Assembly: GCA_963921425.1 (NCBI GenBank)
Contig: OY992832.1
Span: 5,270,001 to 5,334,000, forward strand
Source of the DNA: Dryas octopetala
Taxonomy: Eukaryota > Streptophyta > Magnoliopsida > Rosales > Rosaceae
DNA: 64,000 nt
Direction: 5' to 3'
In this document: positions 1-9,644 of the stretch, piece by piece
How the letters are laid out: each line of letters begins with the position of its first letter
Position numbering within the stretch: position 1 is the first letter of the stretch
The notes under the pieces: generated by a model
Seen by the model: the letters and a program-made list of their open reading frames with translations, nothing else
Databases searched by the model: none
What the model was told of the DNA's origin: nothing
Translations under genes and position numbers: made by a program

Positions 1-1268
1 CGATTTTTGCGTTCAGCAACCCCATTCTATTGTGGAGAATGAGCGCAAGAAGTCGGATGAAGGATCCCCGCAGAAGCAAAGTACTGAGTCAACTCTGTAT
101 TAACGAACTCACCGCCATTATCAGAGCGCAAAACTTTAATAGGACAGGCAAACTGGGTGAGGACCATGTGATGAAAAAGGCGAAAAACAGCACACACATC
201 ACTTTTATGTTTCAGAAGATAAACCCAAGTCATTCTAGTACAATCATCAATAAATGTCACAAACCATTTCATTCCTTTATGTGTACCACACGGGGCCGGA
301 CCCCAAACATCCGAGTGTACCAAAGCAAAAGGAACATCCATACGTGCAGCACTAGAAGAAAACATTGAACGATGACTTTTGGCCAACACACAAACTTCAC
401 AAGTAAAATTGGAAATGTTCAATCCAATAAATAAAGAGGGAAATAAACGCCGAAGATAACTAAAGGAAGGATGACCAAGTCGGCGATGCCACAACCAGAT
501 CTTCTTCTTATTTTCAGAGAAACCATCACTAACTAGACTCACAATGCCACGACCATCTGAAGCGGAAACTCCACTATCCAGATAGTACAATCCACCACTC
601 TTTCTACCACTGCCAATCCTCTCCTTGGTATGAATGTCCTGGAAAACACAATGGGTAGGAAAAAATGTAGCCACACAATTATGAGTTTTGGTTAGCTGAC
701 TAACAGAAATAAGGTTACAATTTAAGGAAGGAACAAACAACACATTATGTAAAGACAAATCAGATGAGAAGGATACCGTACCGCCCCCGAGAACAGGAGA
801 TGACACACCATTGGCATTAACAATAAATGGTTTAGGACAGACAGATGAAAGATGACTAAAAACATAACGATCAGAAGTCATATGATCCGTAGCACCTGTA
901 TCAATTATCCATGCACCATTACTAGTACAAGCAGAAGTACTCAAAGCAGATTTAGAGATACCTGACTTGACAACAAAGCTGGAGGAACTAACAGAGTTCA
1001 CCCTGGAATGCAACATAGGAAGAGGAGGAGGAGGCTGCAGACCAACCATATTATTGATTCCATTCAAATCCGTAGCTGAGGAACCAGAGGGAGGCGTTTC
1101 AAACATGGTGTGCAGCACCCTTTTTTTTTTCCTTTTCAGCACAATGAGGCCTTTTTTTTTTTTCTCAACACAGAGAGGCCTTTTTCTGTTCAGCACAAAG
1201 AGGTGCACCCGCACACCGCTGGTCGTCGCACAGCTCCGGTCACTGATCAGCTGCACCATCGATTGCAC
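1..1268 (-). pseudogene. copia gag-pol fragment: protease and integrase, broken
   Basis: An open frame runs leftward from about 1268. It holds the aspartic protease motif DTGATDHM, a GAG-pre-integrase HHCC zinc segment (WHRRLGHP followed by CEVC), and the start of the integrase core with DVWGP, FIDDCTR and RSDNGGEF, which are parts of the D,D(35)E site. At 27-29 a TAG stop replaces the glutamine expected in the conserved PQQNGVAER stretch; the frame reads on to the window edge beyond it. Upstream of about 1130 (right on the + strand) the frame passes into lysine-rich and low-complexity sequence rather than a CCHC zinc knuckle, so gag is interrupted. I call it a pseudogene because of these two defects. 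Confidence 0.88.
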
Positions 1269-1593
1269 ACACCCAGCTGATCAGAGCTGCTGCCAGGCAG
1301 CGTCGCACAGAGCCAGCAAGAGATCTGCGTCGTCGCACAGCCGCGCCGGTCGGCGCACAGCAAGAGGGGCTGCGCCGGTCGTCGCACAGCAGGAAGCCCA
1401 GTGTTGTCGCACAGCCGCACCGGTCGTCGCCCAGCAAGAGGAGCTGCGCCGGTCGTCGCACAGTCGCAACGATCGCAGCCACGCCCAGTCGCGTCTCACA
1501 GCAGGTCGCCCAGCCGCGTCGCACAGTCGCGTCTCACAGCAAGTCGCTCAGCCACGTCGCACAATGAGGCCTTTTTTTTTTTTCCTTTTCAGC
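1111..1593. repeat. low-complexity insert in gag: poly-T blocks and GTCGCACAG tandem repeats
   Basis: Blocks with ACAATGAGGCC followed by about 12 T and a CAGC end occur at about 1141 and 1561, with a further variant at 1111-1200. Between them (about 1215-1560) a degenerate unit built on GTCGCACAGC recurs many times. The block replaces the expected gag zinc-knuckle region and runs into the assembly gap, so the repeat probably caused the assembly to break. Confidence 0.75.
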
Positions 1594-1793
1594 NNNNNNN
1601 NNNNNNNNNNNNNNNNNNNNNNNNNNNNNNNNNNNNNNNNNNNNNNNNNNNNNNNNNNNNNNNNNNNNNNNNNNNNNNNNNNNNNNNNNNNNNNNNNNNN
1701 NNNNNNNNNNNNNNNNNNNNNNNNNNNNNNNNNNNNNNNNNNNNNNNNNNNNNNNNNNNNNNNNNNNNNNNNNNNNNNNNNNNNNNNNNNNNN
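1594..1793. other. assembly gap (200 N)
   Basis: Exactly 200 N, which is likely a placeholder size. Most of gag is missing between the leader and the protease, so the true missing length could well be larger than 200 bp. Confidence 0.97.
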
Positions 1794-1986
1794 CCAAGGA
1801 ATGAACCAGTTGCAGCGGAAAGAAACAATATTAGTTTCTGTCTTGATCAATCTCAAGTTCGCTCTATAGAGAAAAATGGTGAGTAATATATTTAGACAAG
1901 TCAATGAGCAAGATAGACCCTTAAACCATTCAGAACCACCATGACCGAACCTTAATACCTATGTGAGAAGAGAGGTGATTAAGGTC

Positions 1987-1999
1987 GGCTCTGATACCA
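1987..1999 (-). other. primer-binding site of the copia element
   Basis: The minus strand reads TGGTATCAGAGCC, complementary to the 3' end of plant initiator tRNA-Met. This is the standard primer-binding site of plant copia elements. It directly abuts the inner end of the LTR, which fixes the element's orientation as minus. Confidence 0.9.
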
Positions 2000-2166
2000 T
2001 GAACAGAGAATGGTTTAGGGTTTTCAAATATAATCTTGCTTAATTGATTAAGACCACAAAGTGTGGTTTATATACATGGGCCTATAACTAAAATACAGGA
2101 ATTAATAAATCACCTAATCAATCCTAATAATTACACAATAATCACATGGGTTGACTCACACCAACA
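2000..2166 (-). repeat. 5' LTR of the copia element (167 bp)
   Basis: On the minus strand this begins TGTTGGTGTGAG and ends CTGTTCA, so it has the TG..CA termini of an LTR, and it is followed immediately by the tRNA-Met primer-binding site. A TATA-like stretch (TATATAAACC on the minus strand) lies inside. The length is at the short end for copia LTRs. Its partner LTR is outside the window, so identity between LTRs, and thus age, cannot be judged. Confidence 0.85.
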
Positions 2167-2699
2167 AATTTGGTATACAATTATAAGACAATGTGTTATT
2201 CGCATGTGCAGTTTATATATCGTAATACATGCATTTCAAAAATGAATACTTTATTATTGTTAAAATATTCTCCAAAAGAGCGAAAGAAACTTATGGAGGA
2301 GTGAGAATAGTATTAATTGTCACGAATGTACTAGTATTATATATGATAATTAATGAGGATTATGTGTATGTGAAAATTTGAGGTAGAGTAGAGTTAGAAT
2401 TGGTGCCCTGATGATTTGAACTGTTGTACGTCGTTGGGTACACGTCACACACATGATGTGGTGTTGGAGCATAAATAACCTGTGGCTTAATTTCTAGGCT
2501 TGTAGCTACCAGTCACTACATCCATAATGCTGACAAGAGAGGAAAATATAGAACTTGTGGTCCTCACACATAATTCTCCTCCTTTTCCACCTTGGTAGTT
2601 AGCAAGCTATCAATATGTTTTTTAGTCTACTTCTTGTTTGACTAGTACTCCCTCTCTTTCTCATCATCAATTGCCTACTTCTCTCTCCTTTTCTGCAAA
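2167..2699 (+). promoter_or_regulatory. upstream region of the SPL gene
   Basis: This is the 533 bp between the copia LTR and the SPL start codon. A TATA-like CATAAATAA lies at 2470-2478, about 220 bp before the ATG, followed by a CT-rich leader (about 2570-2690). No other feature is seen. The promoter of the gene, as left by the transposon insertion, may be only this long. Confidence 0.5.
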
Positions 2700-5050
2700 A
2701 TGGAATCCAAGGGAAAGAGGAGCTTGAACTACAAAATGGAGGCCGAGGATGAGGAGGAGGACGAGGACGAGGAGGATGAAGACAGTAGCAGATCACCACT
2801 AGTCATGTATGGTGAGGATGACAGGAGATCAAAAAGGGTGATGATGAATAGTAGTAGTAGTACTCCTAACAAGAAGGGATCTGGTGCAGGAGGGTCTACG
2901 CGGCCGAGTTGCCAAGTGGATAATTGCAATGCTGACTTGAGTGATGTAAAGCAATACTATCGTCGCCACAAGGTCTGTGATTTTCATGCCAAGGCTCCGG
3001 CTGTGCTTTTGGGTGGACTCCAACAGCGATTTTGCCAGCAATGTAGCAGGTTAATATATTAATTAAGGAGTTAACCCTAATTTAATTTACAATCATAAAT
3101 TCTAGTACATATATGTCTGTTAATTTCTACAGCCATATATGCTTTTGTGGATTTCAATTAACTTCTTGCTTCGTGTTCTAGCTCTGTTAGTAGTGTTAGA
3201 TGGTTTTCCTAATTTCTATTTGATTTAAACAAAATATATATATTTATATATAATGCTTAGTTGAATTAATTGCATTTTGAACATTGAGAAAGACCATTTA
3301 TTTTCTTTGTTTCCATTGTTGCCTTTTCTTTTTTTTTAAAAAAATTTCTCTCTTTATATATAACTCAAATTTAGTAGCAAATTAAACTAGGTAGCATCAA
3401 TTTTCTCCTATATATCAAACCCTAAAGTCTTTTCGCAACTAAAGGATCACGAGCTATGCCTGACTATAACTAATAGTTGAGTTGCCAAAAGATACAGTTG
3501 ATGTGAGCTAAAGGGCATGCAATTAATTATATATATGAAAACACTTTGAATAGCGTTGAGGAGGGAGGGGAACAACGAAGGAGTTAAATTTTGAAATTTT
3601 CGATGAAATTTTATCGAAAATTTCGGTTTTTAGGGGTATGAAAATTTTAACACTAGTTTATAAATTTTTCGCCGAAATTATCGAATTTTTCAAAATTTCG
3701 GCAAAATTTCGCTCTGATCAACAAAACCCAGCCATTTTTCTGTCTGTCTTCTCCTTGGCAGTTACAAACTCAGCACAGGCATGATTGAGGAGGAAAGAGA
3801 GAGAATAGAGAGAAAAGAAAATCATATCGGTGAAGGACTTGGGAGAGAGAGATCAGCGCTGGAGAAGGAGAACAGGAGAGAGAAGAGAAATAGATATCAA
3901 TGATATATTGATATGCCATATGCAGATATGCTGAGTCACTGCTAGCAGTGGCGGCTGGGACTTGGGAGAGATAGAAATGAAAGGGAAAAAGTGGAAGCTA
4001 GGAAGGAAAGAAGAAAAAAAGAAAAGGAAAGAAAAAGAAAAGGGAAGAAGGAAGAAGGAAGGTCACACATTCACGCCCCACGAGAAGAAGTGGAAGCCAT
4101 AAAGGAAAGAAAAAAAAAAAAAAGTTTGAGGTCTTTGGGCAATTAGAAAGAAAAAAGAGGGTTTGAGATTTAGTTTGATTCTTTTGGGATTTCGTTTAGT
4201 TATTTTTAAACCTTAAATAGTTAAATCATAATACATTTTTATATAAAAAATAATTAAAAATACTCTAAAGGGTATAAATTTTAATATCTTATACAATATC
4301 TTAAAGAATATAGAGTATATAGGGTTTAATGTAATATTAGGGCATATAAAGTATAGGGTTTAGTGTACAGATTATAGAGTATAAAAAATATAGTAATTTT
4401 ATTTATTTATTATATTAATTTTATTTAACAATATTTGACTCTAGCGCGCATTATATTCATCACATATTACATGAAATTTATCATATAATTTGATTTCTTC
4501 AATATTTTTTATCAATATAGTAGATAATATGTTAATAAATATATGGTAAAATTTTATTCAAAATTTCCGTATTTTAATAATAATTTCCGTCATTTTCGTC
4601 TAATTTTTGTCGAAATTTAAAAATCTTAAAAATTTTCGTCGAAATTTTCATCGAAATTTTTTCGAAATCCGAAATTTTAATTCCTTAAAACTGCACAAGA
4701 AACAAGAAACGTACCCACTCACAATTTCATATCATATCTCATAGACACATATGTATCTTTTTCGGTTTTTCCTAGCGCTTATTATGCCTAGCTATAGAAA
4801 AAGACAAAACAAGATGATGGAATTAAGAGGATCAAGAGAAAAAGAATTAATAAGAGAATAAATGGTTTGTTAATTATTGTATTCTCACTCAGAAGTGGCG
4901 TTGAAATGGTGCATTATTTTAATTACATGCAGGTTCCATAGCCTGTCAGAGTTTGATGAAAATAAAAGGAGTTGTCGCAGTCGTTTGGCTGGACACAACC
5001 AGCGCCGCCGGAAAAGCTCCTCTGAGTATCATGGAGATGTCTCCAACTGA
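2700..5050 (+). CDS. SPL3: SQUAMOSA promoter-binding-like protein, SPL3/4/5 type
   Basis: Exons are 2700-3049 and 4933-5050; the intron has GT..AG ends and splits the SBP domain at [12 protein letters not shown], the position usual for plant SBP genes. The product is 155 residues, small as expected for the SPL3/4/5 clade, which are DNA-binding factors (GTAC core) promoting phase change and flowering. An acidic, Glu/Asp-rich N-terminus precedes the SBP domain (about residues 75-150). Both zinc sites are complete: CQVDNC with CDFH, then CQQC, H and C of RSCRSRL. The bipartite nuclear signal ends in NQRRRKSS. The stop comes soon after the domain. A miR156 site lies in the 3' UTR, so regulation by miR156 is expected. 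The symbol reflects closest family type; SPL4 or SPL5 is possible. Confidence 0.93.
3580..4690. mobile_element. inverted-repeat element in the SPL intron
   Basis: The SPL intron (3050-4932, 1883 bp) contains an element whose two ends are imperfect inverted repeats rich in GAAATTTTCG and CGAAAATTTC motifs. The left arm is about 3585-3715 and the right arm about 4550-4685. Between them lie a purine-rich block (3780-4110) and an AT-rich block. It resembles a non-autonomous TIR transposon, but I could not find a clean target duplication, so the borders and superfamily are uncertain. Confidence 0.55.
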
Positions 5051-5186
5051 AGAAAAAAAAAAAAACCAAACAAGAAAAGAAGATTATTATTTATTAATCA
5101 CTGGAGGCATAATTTTTAAACTAGGGAGGATTATTTAGTTAGTTATATATCTTTCTCATAAATGCCTCTTTTCAAGCATCTCTAGC

Positions 5187-5206
5187 ATGCTCTCTCTCTT
5201 CTGTCA
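5187..5206 (+). promoter_or_regulatory. miR156/157 target site in the SPL 3' UTR
   Basis: The 20 bases from 5187, containing GCTCTCTCTCTTCTGTCA, are complementary to the canonical miR156 sequence with two mismatches (positions 1 and 7 of the target). The site is 137 nt after the stop codon. SPL3/4/5 genes are known to carry their miR156 site in the 3' UTR, unlike longer SPLs that carry it in the coding region. Confidence 0.93.
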
Positions 5207-5233
5207 ATCCTCCTCAACCTTGATTATGCACCA

Positions 5234-5235
<2 letters not shown>

Positions 5236-5306
<71 letters not shown>
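5236..5306. repeat. (CT)n microsatellite, about 35 units
   Basis: A perfect TC dinucleotide run in the probable 3' UTR of the SPL gene, 30 bp after the miR156 site. Long perfect runs like this are usually length-polymorphic. Confidence 0.95.
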
Positions 5307-5309
<3 letters not shown>

Positions 5310-6660
5310 TTGTTTGTAATTGAAATTTGAATCTGCATGTAATCAAACAATTGTGCATGCCCTAGCTAACAGCTAGCTAGCTAGCAACATTCTCATCATT
5401 TTGTGCTTCATATGTCTGGCTGTGAATCTGTGATTGATCATTGATCAAAGCCTACCCAGTGTTTGATCAGGGAAATTGTTGATTCTTGTTCCCTACAAAG
5501 TTTACATGCATTAATATATATATATATATATTACTTTTCAAATAAAATGATCTCTCACCATGACCATATTATCTTTAACAAGCTCTCAGCATGCATGTCA
5601 GAGGTTTGTATTCATGTAGGTATTCATCTTTCAGCATCTCATTCTGTTGTATTTGCCAACTCAATATATACACGGTAACATTCTCTTATCACATATTTGA
5701 TATATTATATTGTCATACAGTAAATCTAACCACACACTTTAATAAGAGTCTACCTAATTAATGGTACAAATTGACATTCTAACAATATAACATGTCAGAT
5801 TGTCTGGATTGAATAATGTAGCATGTAATAGAATGTTAAATAAATATGAAAGAGAGAGAGAGTTAGCAGGATCCAGATCAGGGCATTAAATAGACTGTTT
5901 ATGTAATTATAGGAGCACCTTAGCCCTCTTTTACTTTATTAATTCCTGAATGAGTTTTCAATTCATACAGATTTGCAGCCCGCCAGGCTTCATATTAATT
6001 AAAGGGATGGACTCGGAACTAACAGTTCAGTAACCCGACGTACTCCATTGTAAGGGGATGAGATAAGAAGGCCATAAGGGTTTTTCTATTTGCATTTGCA
6101 AGCTAATCAAATTTACCATTACGTAATCCATGTCCAAACCCTCTTTCTTTCCTTCTTTTTACTCAGGAAATAAAATAATAATAATACCAAACACAGATAG
6201 ACAGCAAACAAAACAGAGAAAGCATACTTAGTAATGGATACAAGGCAGAGGAACAACACAGTACCAGAAAATGAATTCAATGCTCTGAGCAGCAATCTCT
6301 TGGCTGCTTTGTTAGAGCTTGTATTTCAATGATTGTAAATTGATAGAAATTACAAATCCACTACTACAGAATTCTACTGTCACAATTCACAAACAAGGAG
6401 CAGTTCCAATCAGAGTCTCTTGATATGGGTTTTATGATTAAACACACCAAACTAAACTTAAGCATAAGAGCAAAAACAAAAAAGATATACTATAACAAGA
6501 CAAACTCACAATAATCACCACGAATCTGCAATATTTTCTCGTAGAAAAATGTTGGAGCACTCAATTCAAGAAACAAGGTTAGTAACACCCCTAGAATTGG
6601 TCCAAGTGAAGAATGCGCTTTAGGAATTGCAAGAAAGCTTAGAAGCATTTGGTTATTTCC
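5307..6660. other. convergent intergenic region between SPL and the BAC1-like gene
   Basis: AT-rich, with a short TA run near 5512-5530. It should contain the 3' ends of both flanking transcripts. I see no further gene or repeat with clear borders. Confidence 0.5.
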
Positions 6661-8930
6661 TTAGTCACGTTTGATGCCTAATAATTTTATGGCTACCTCC
6701 CAGGTTACAATTGCCGCTGCATTAGCAGGAAAAGCCCGAACTATGGTAGGACCCAAACCTGCATAGCACCCTTTCAATCCAGCCCTTTTGTAAGTCTACA
6801 GAGGAAAGATAAAAGAATACAAAATAAAAAAGCTTATTGGGCATGTCTTAAATATTGGAGGGAGGGAGGGAGAGAGTCACAGAGAGAGAGAGAGAGAGAC
6901 ACAGAGAGAGAGAGAGAGAGAGATTCTTACTGAGCTCAAGATTTGAAATGGATTTCTTGAAGAGTTCTTATCTGGAGCGGTCTGGATTATGGTTTTTGCC
7001 ACATCCAAGGGCAAAACAGCAGACCAAAACTGGAAGAAGGGTACAAGGATAATCACAATGTGAAAAGTCAAGTGTGATAAGAATGTGAAACATGTTATTA
7101 GAGAAGGATGCCAAATTGTGAAGATGCATACAGCTATACCACCAAGGCCACCACTAGCAATCCCAACTCCCACATCAATCAAGTTTCTGTGGTCAGATGA
7201 AGCCGATTTCAGTTGTAAATGCATGTGATAGCGGACATACTCATAAACGCTAAAAAAGACTGCATTTCCAATAACTTCTCTCAACAATGTTGTAAAACCT
7301 CCGCGAAAAATTCCTTTAACCTGAAAGGCTTTCCATTAGCTAAAAATATCATCATAAATTATGTTTGCCAGAAAGCACAGTATTTTCTCACCCCATCATT
7401 TTTTACACTTTTAAGGGCACAATCAAGAGGACTGCCATATCTACTGGACATTGGGACCAAAGAGTCCGTGCCTTGAACTTGCATCCTACACTGGAAAAGC
7501 TCAGTGTAATAAGCATATACCGTGAGAAACAATTGTGCAATCTAAAATCGCTCCACTTCCTTTTACCTTCACCAGCTCCGATGGGCATAGTATAAAACTG
7601 ATGATTGCTCCACCATAAGCTGCAGATGGAATTATGATTTGGGGATGTGGCTCAGCACTTTGCACACTTCCCTTCAATTGTCATTAAGATTAAGAAGCAT
7701 GCTACATTATAACCATATAACATATACATAATATCTTTATTAGAAATCATGTTGATATCAATAAAGTAACTGGTTACCAATCATGCATCTAACAGAAGCC
7801 ATTATACAGATTACTGCCAAATAAAAATTAACAAAGTTTATCTACTTCATTTTCATTCAAACCTGCAGTGACTGTTTCGTCTGGGAATAGATCCCAAAAA
7901 GAAGTGAACTCTCAAAAGCCACCCCCACAAAAGATGATGTTGCCCCTCTGTAAAGTCCTTTAATCTGTCAAGGACCCAATATCAGTCAGCTCTCCTGGAA
8001 AAGATGATGTGAAAAATCAAATTCCATAGCACTGGCCCCTTCCAAAAGAAAAATGGGGCTACATTGCCATGTTGGAGATATCTAGCTAGAGAAAGTCAGG
8101 GATCATACCCCTTCAGTCCTTAGTATCCTTGAAGTACAATGCAAACCATTCCTGTACTTGACCCCATGAGCTTCAGTGTTGTGTTTTTGCAGCTTCACCT
8201 AATTATATAAGTATTAAATACATGAGAAATTAACATTCAGATTTCAGAGACAAGTGTAATTGAAAGTAGAATTTTATTTTACACATAAGAAATGTTTCAA
8301 TCATTCTCAGTTCATAGAGAGAATCTAATCAAATGTTAGAGGTAAGCAAATATCCTGATATCATCAATTATAACATGGCAACAACAAAAAAAGTGATTGA
8401 TAGATTGCAGCCTGGTCGTGGTAAATGATACAACATGTTAAGTTAATAAGAAACAGATTAATAAATGTATATCCAACCAAGGTAAATTATGCTCAATTTT
8501 TTGTAAGTTTGTAACATTTCCAAAATGCTTCTTTCCTTCTTTCAATTTTTTCCCCTGTGCAAACAAGTGACTGCAAGTTGCTTACTTGCTACTAAAATCA
8601 TGTTGGTATCATTAAAATATCGGTCCTTACCACTAAGATCAACCTATTCCAACGTTGTCCAATCAAATTTTAAGTTACCCAGATTCCAAAAACTAAATTT
8701 TGAAGTTGGTTGTTTACATTTGACTTCCAAGACCTGTCAATTACACTTAAAATGAGACTGAAAACCATACCCATGAAAGGAAATTTCACTATCTTGTAAA
8801 CCCATTGAAAGTTGAAAAAATTCAAACAATATGATACCTTGACGGTGTCGAAGGGATGGCCGATGAGAACAGTGGCAACGCCGGCGAGCAAGCCTGCCAC
8901 GTAGTCCTTGTAGCCGGAGCTATCCCCCAT
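6661..8930 (-). CDS. BAC1: mitochondrial basic amino acid (arginine/ornithine) carrier, BAC1-like
   Basis: Eight exons on the minus strand: 8838-8930, 8109-8198, 7863-7964, 7567-7671, 7392-7490, 7132-7320, 6931-7029, 6661-6795. All junctions are phase 0 and GT..AG, giving 303 residues, the normal carrier length. Three repeats carry the mitochondrial carrier signature: HPFDTVK (about 25-31), CPSELVK (124-130) and LPLDVAK (232-238). The start MGDSSGYKDYVAG and end LLGIKRD closely resemble Arabidopsis BAC1, which moves arginine and ornithine across the inner mitochondrial membrane. The start chosen is the ATG at 8930, the only one preceding the first signature. Intron 7 is nearly all CT repeat on the coding strand. 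Substrate is inferred from the family. Confidence 0.94.
6869..6925. repeat. GA/CT microsatellite within intron 7 of the carrier gene
   Basis: Two GA runs separated by ACAC interruptions fill much of the 135-bp intron 6796-6930. On the coding strand the CT run begins within a few bases of the 5' splice site. Confidence 0.9.
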
Positions 8931-9644
8931 CACCCTCTCTCTCTCTGTGCGAGCAGTGTTTTACTATATCTGGGCAAGAATGAAGTATCAAGGTGAATAC
9001 CTTGCACTCATTCTGCACAACAGCGTGAGAGGAGGGGAGACAAGGCGAGTGGCGAGTGCCGAGTTAGGGAGACTCAGGACAGCCCCATAAAAATTCAGGA
9101 GCGGTATTTGGTGCAAATGAGAAGGGTCTTAAACTCTTGCTTATTGGCGGCTATATATGATTTCTTTGGTAATTGGTAGTGTCAAAATCGAGTCTGTGTT
9201 AAGTCGTACACTCGTACTCGGATTATAAGAATCATACGTCGTATTGCTTCACAAGTAATTTAGTTTAACTCAATACATTTAACCAATTGTATATTAAATT
9301 AATAAAAAATAATTTAACTTGTTTTATTAATCGTATTATGTTTAGATAACCTCACGACAATAAAAAAAAAATACAAAATTTTACAAGAATTTTCATGTAC
9401 AATTCGTATTCTTGTGTTTGATAACTTTACTTATTTATTACTCGCATGTATAATACAGTGTAGAATAAAAATAAAAAGGAATGAGTTTTCTTTCTTTGTA
9501 ACCTGCGACAAATTAATGTCACATACAACTATACAAGACAACGAGGATCGGAAGTAAAACATCCTGAGAACTATGAAACCTGATCTCAGTTTTTATGGCA
9601 ATGCTGTTCGGTTTGGTACAACAAAATTGCAGGATGCTCATAAG
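8931..9644. other. intergenic: carrier 5' leader/promoter and DEG15 3' end
   Basis: The two minus-strand genes are in tandem here. A short CT-rich leader follows the carrier start (8931-8950). The rest is AT-rich (about 9230-9480), with no identified element. Confidence 0.45.

Larger units (their letters stand above)
1..2166 (-). mobile_element. Ty1/copia LTR retrotransposon, 5' portion, degenerate and cut by the window edge
   Basis: Reading on the minus strand, the element begins with a short LTR (2166 down to 2000), then a primer-binding site complementary to initiator tRNA-Met (1999-1987), a leader, an assembly gap and low-complexity block where gag should be, and then protease and integrase. 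That order (protease, GAG-pre-integrase, integrase core) is the Ty1/copia layout. Reverse transcriptase, RNase H and the 3' LTR would lie left of the window. The bases beside the LTR (AATTT at 2167-2171) would be the 5-bp target duplication, but the other copy is outside the window. The pol frame carries a stop codon at 27-29 and gag is disrupted, so this copy is not expected to be autonomous. Confidence 0.93.
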
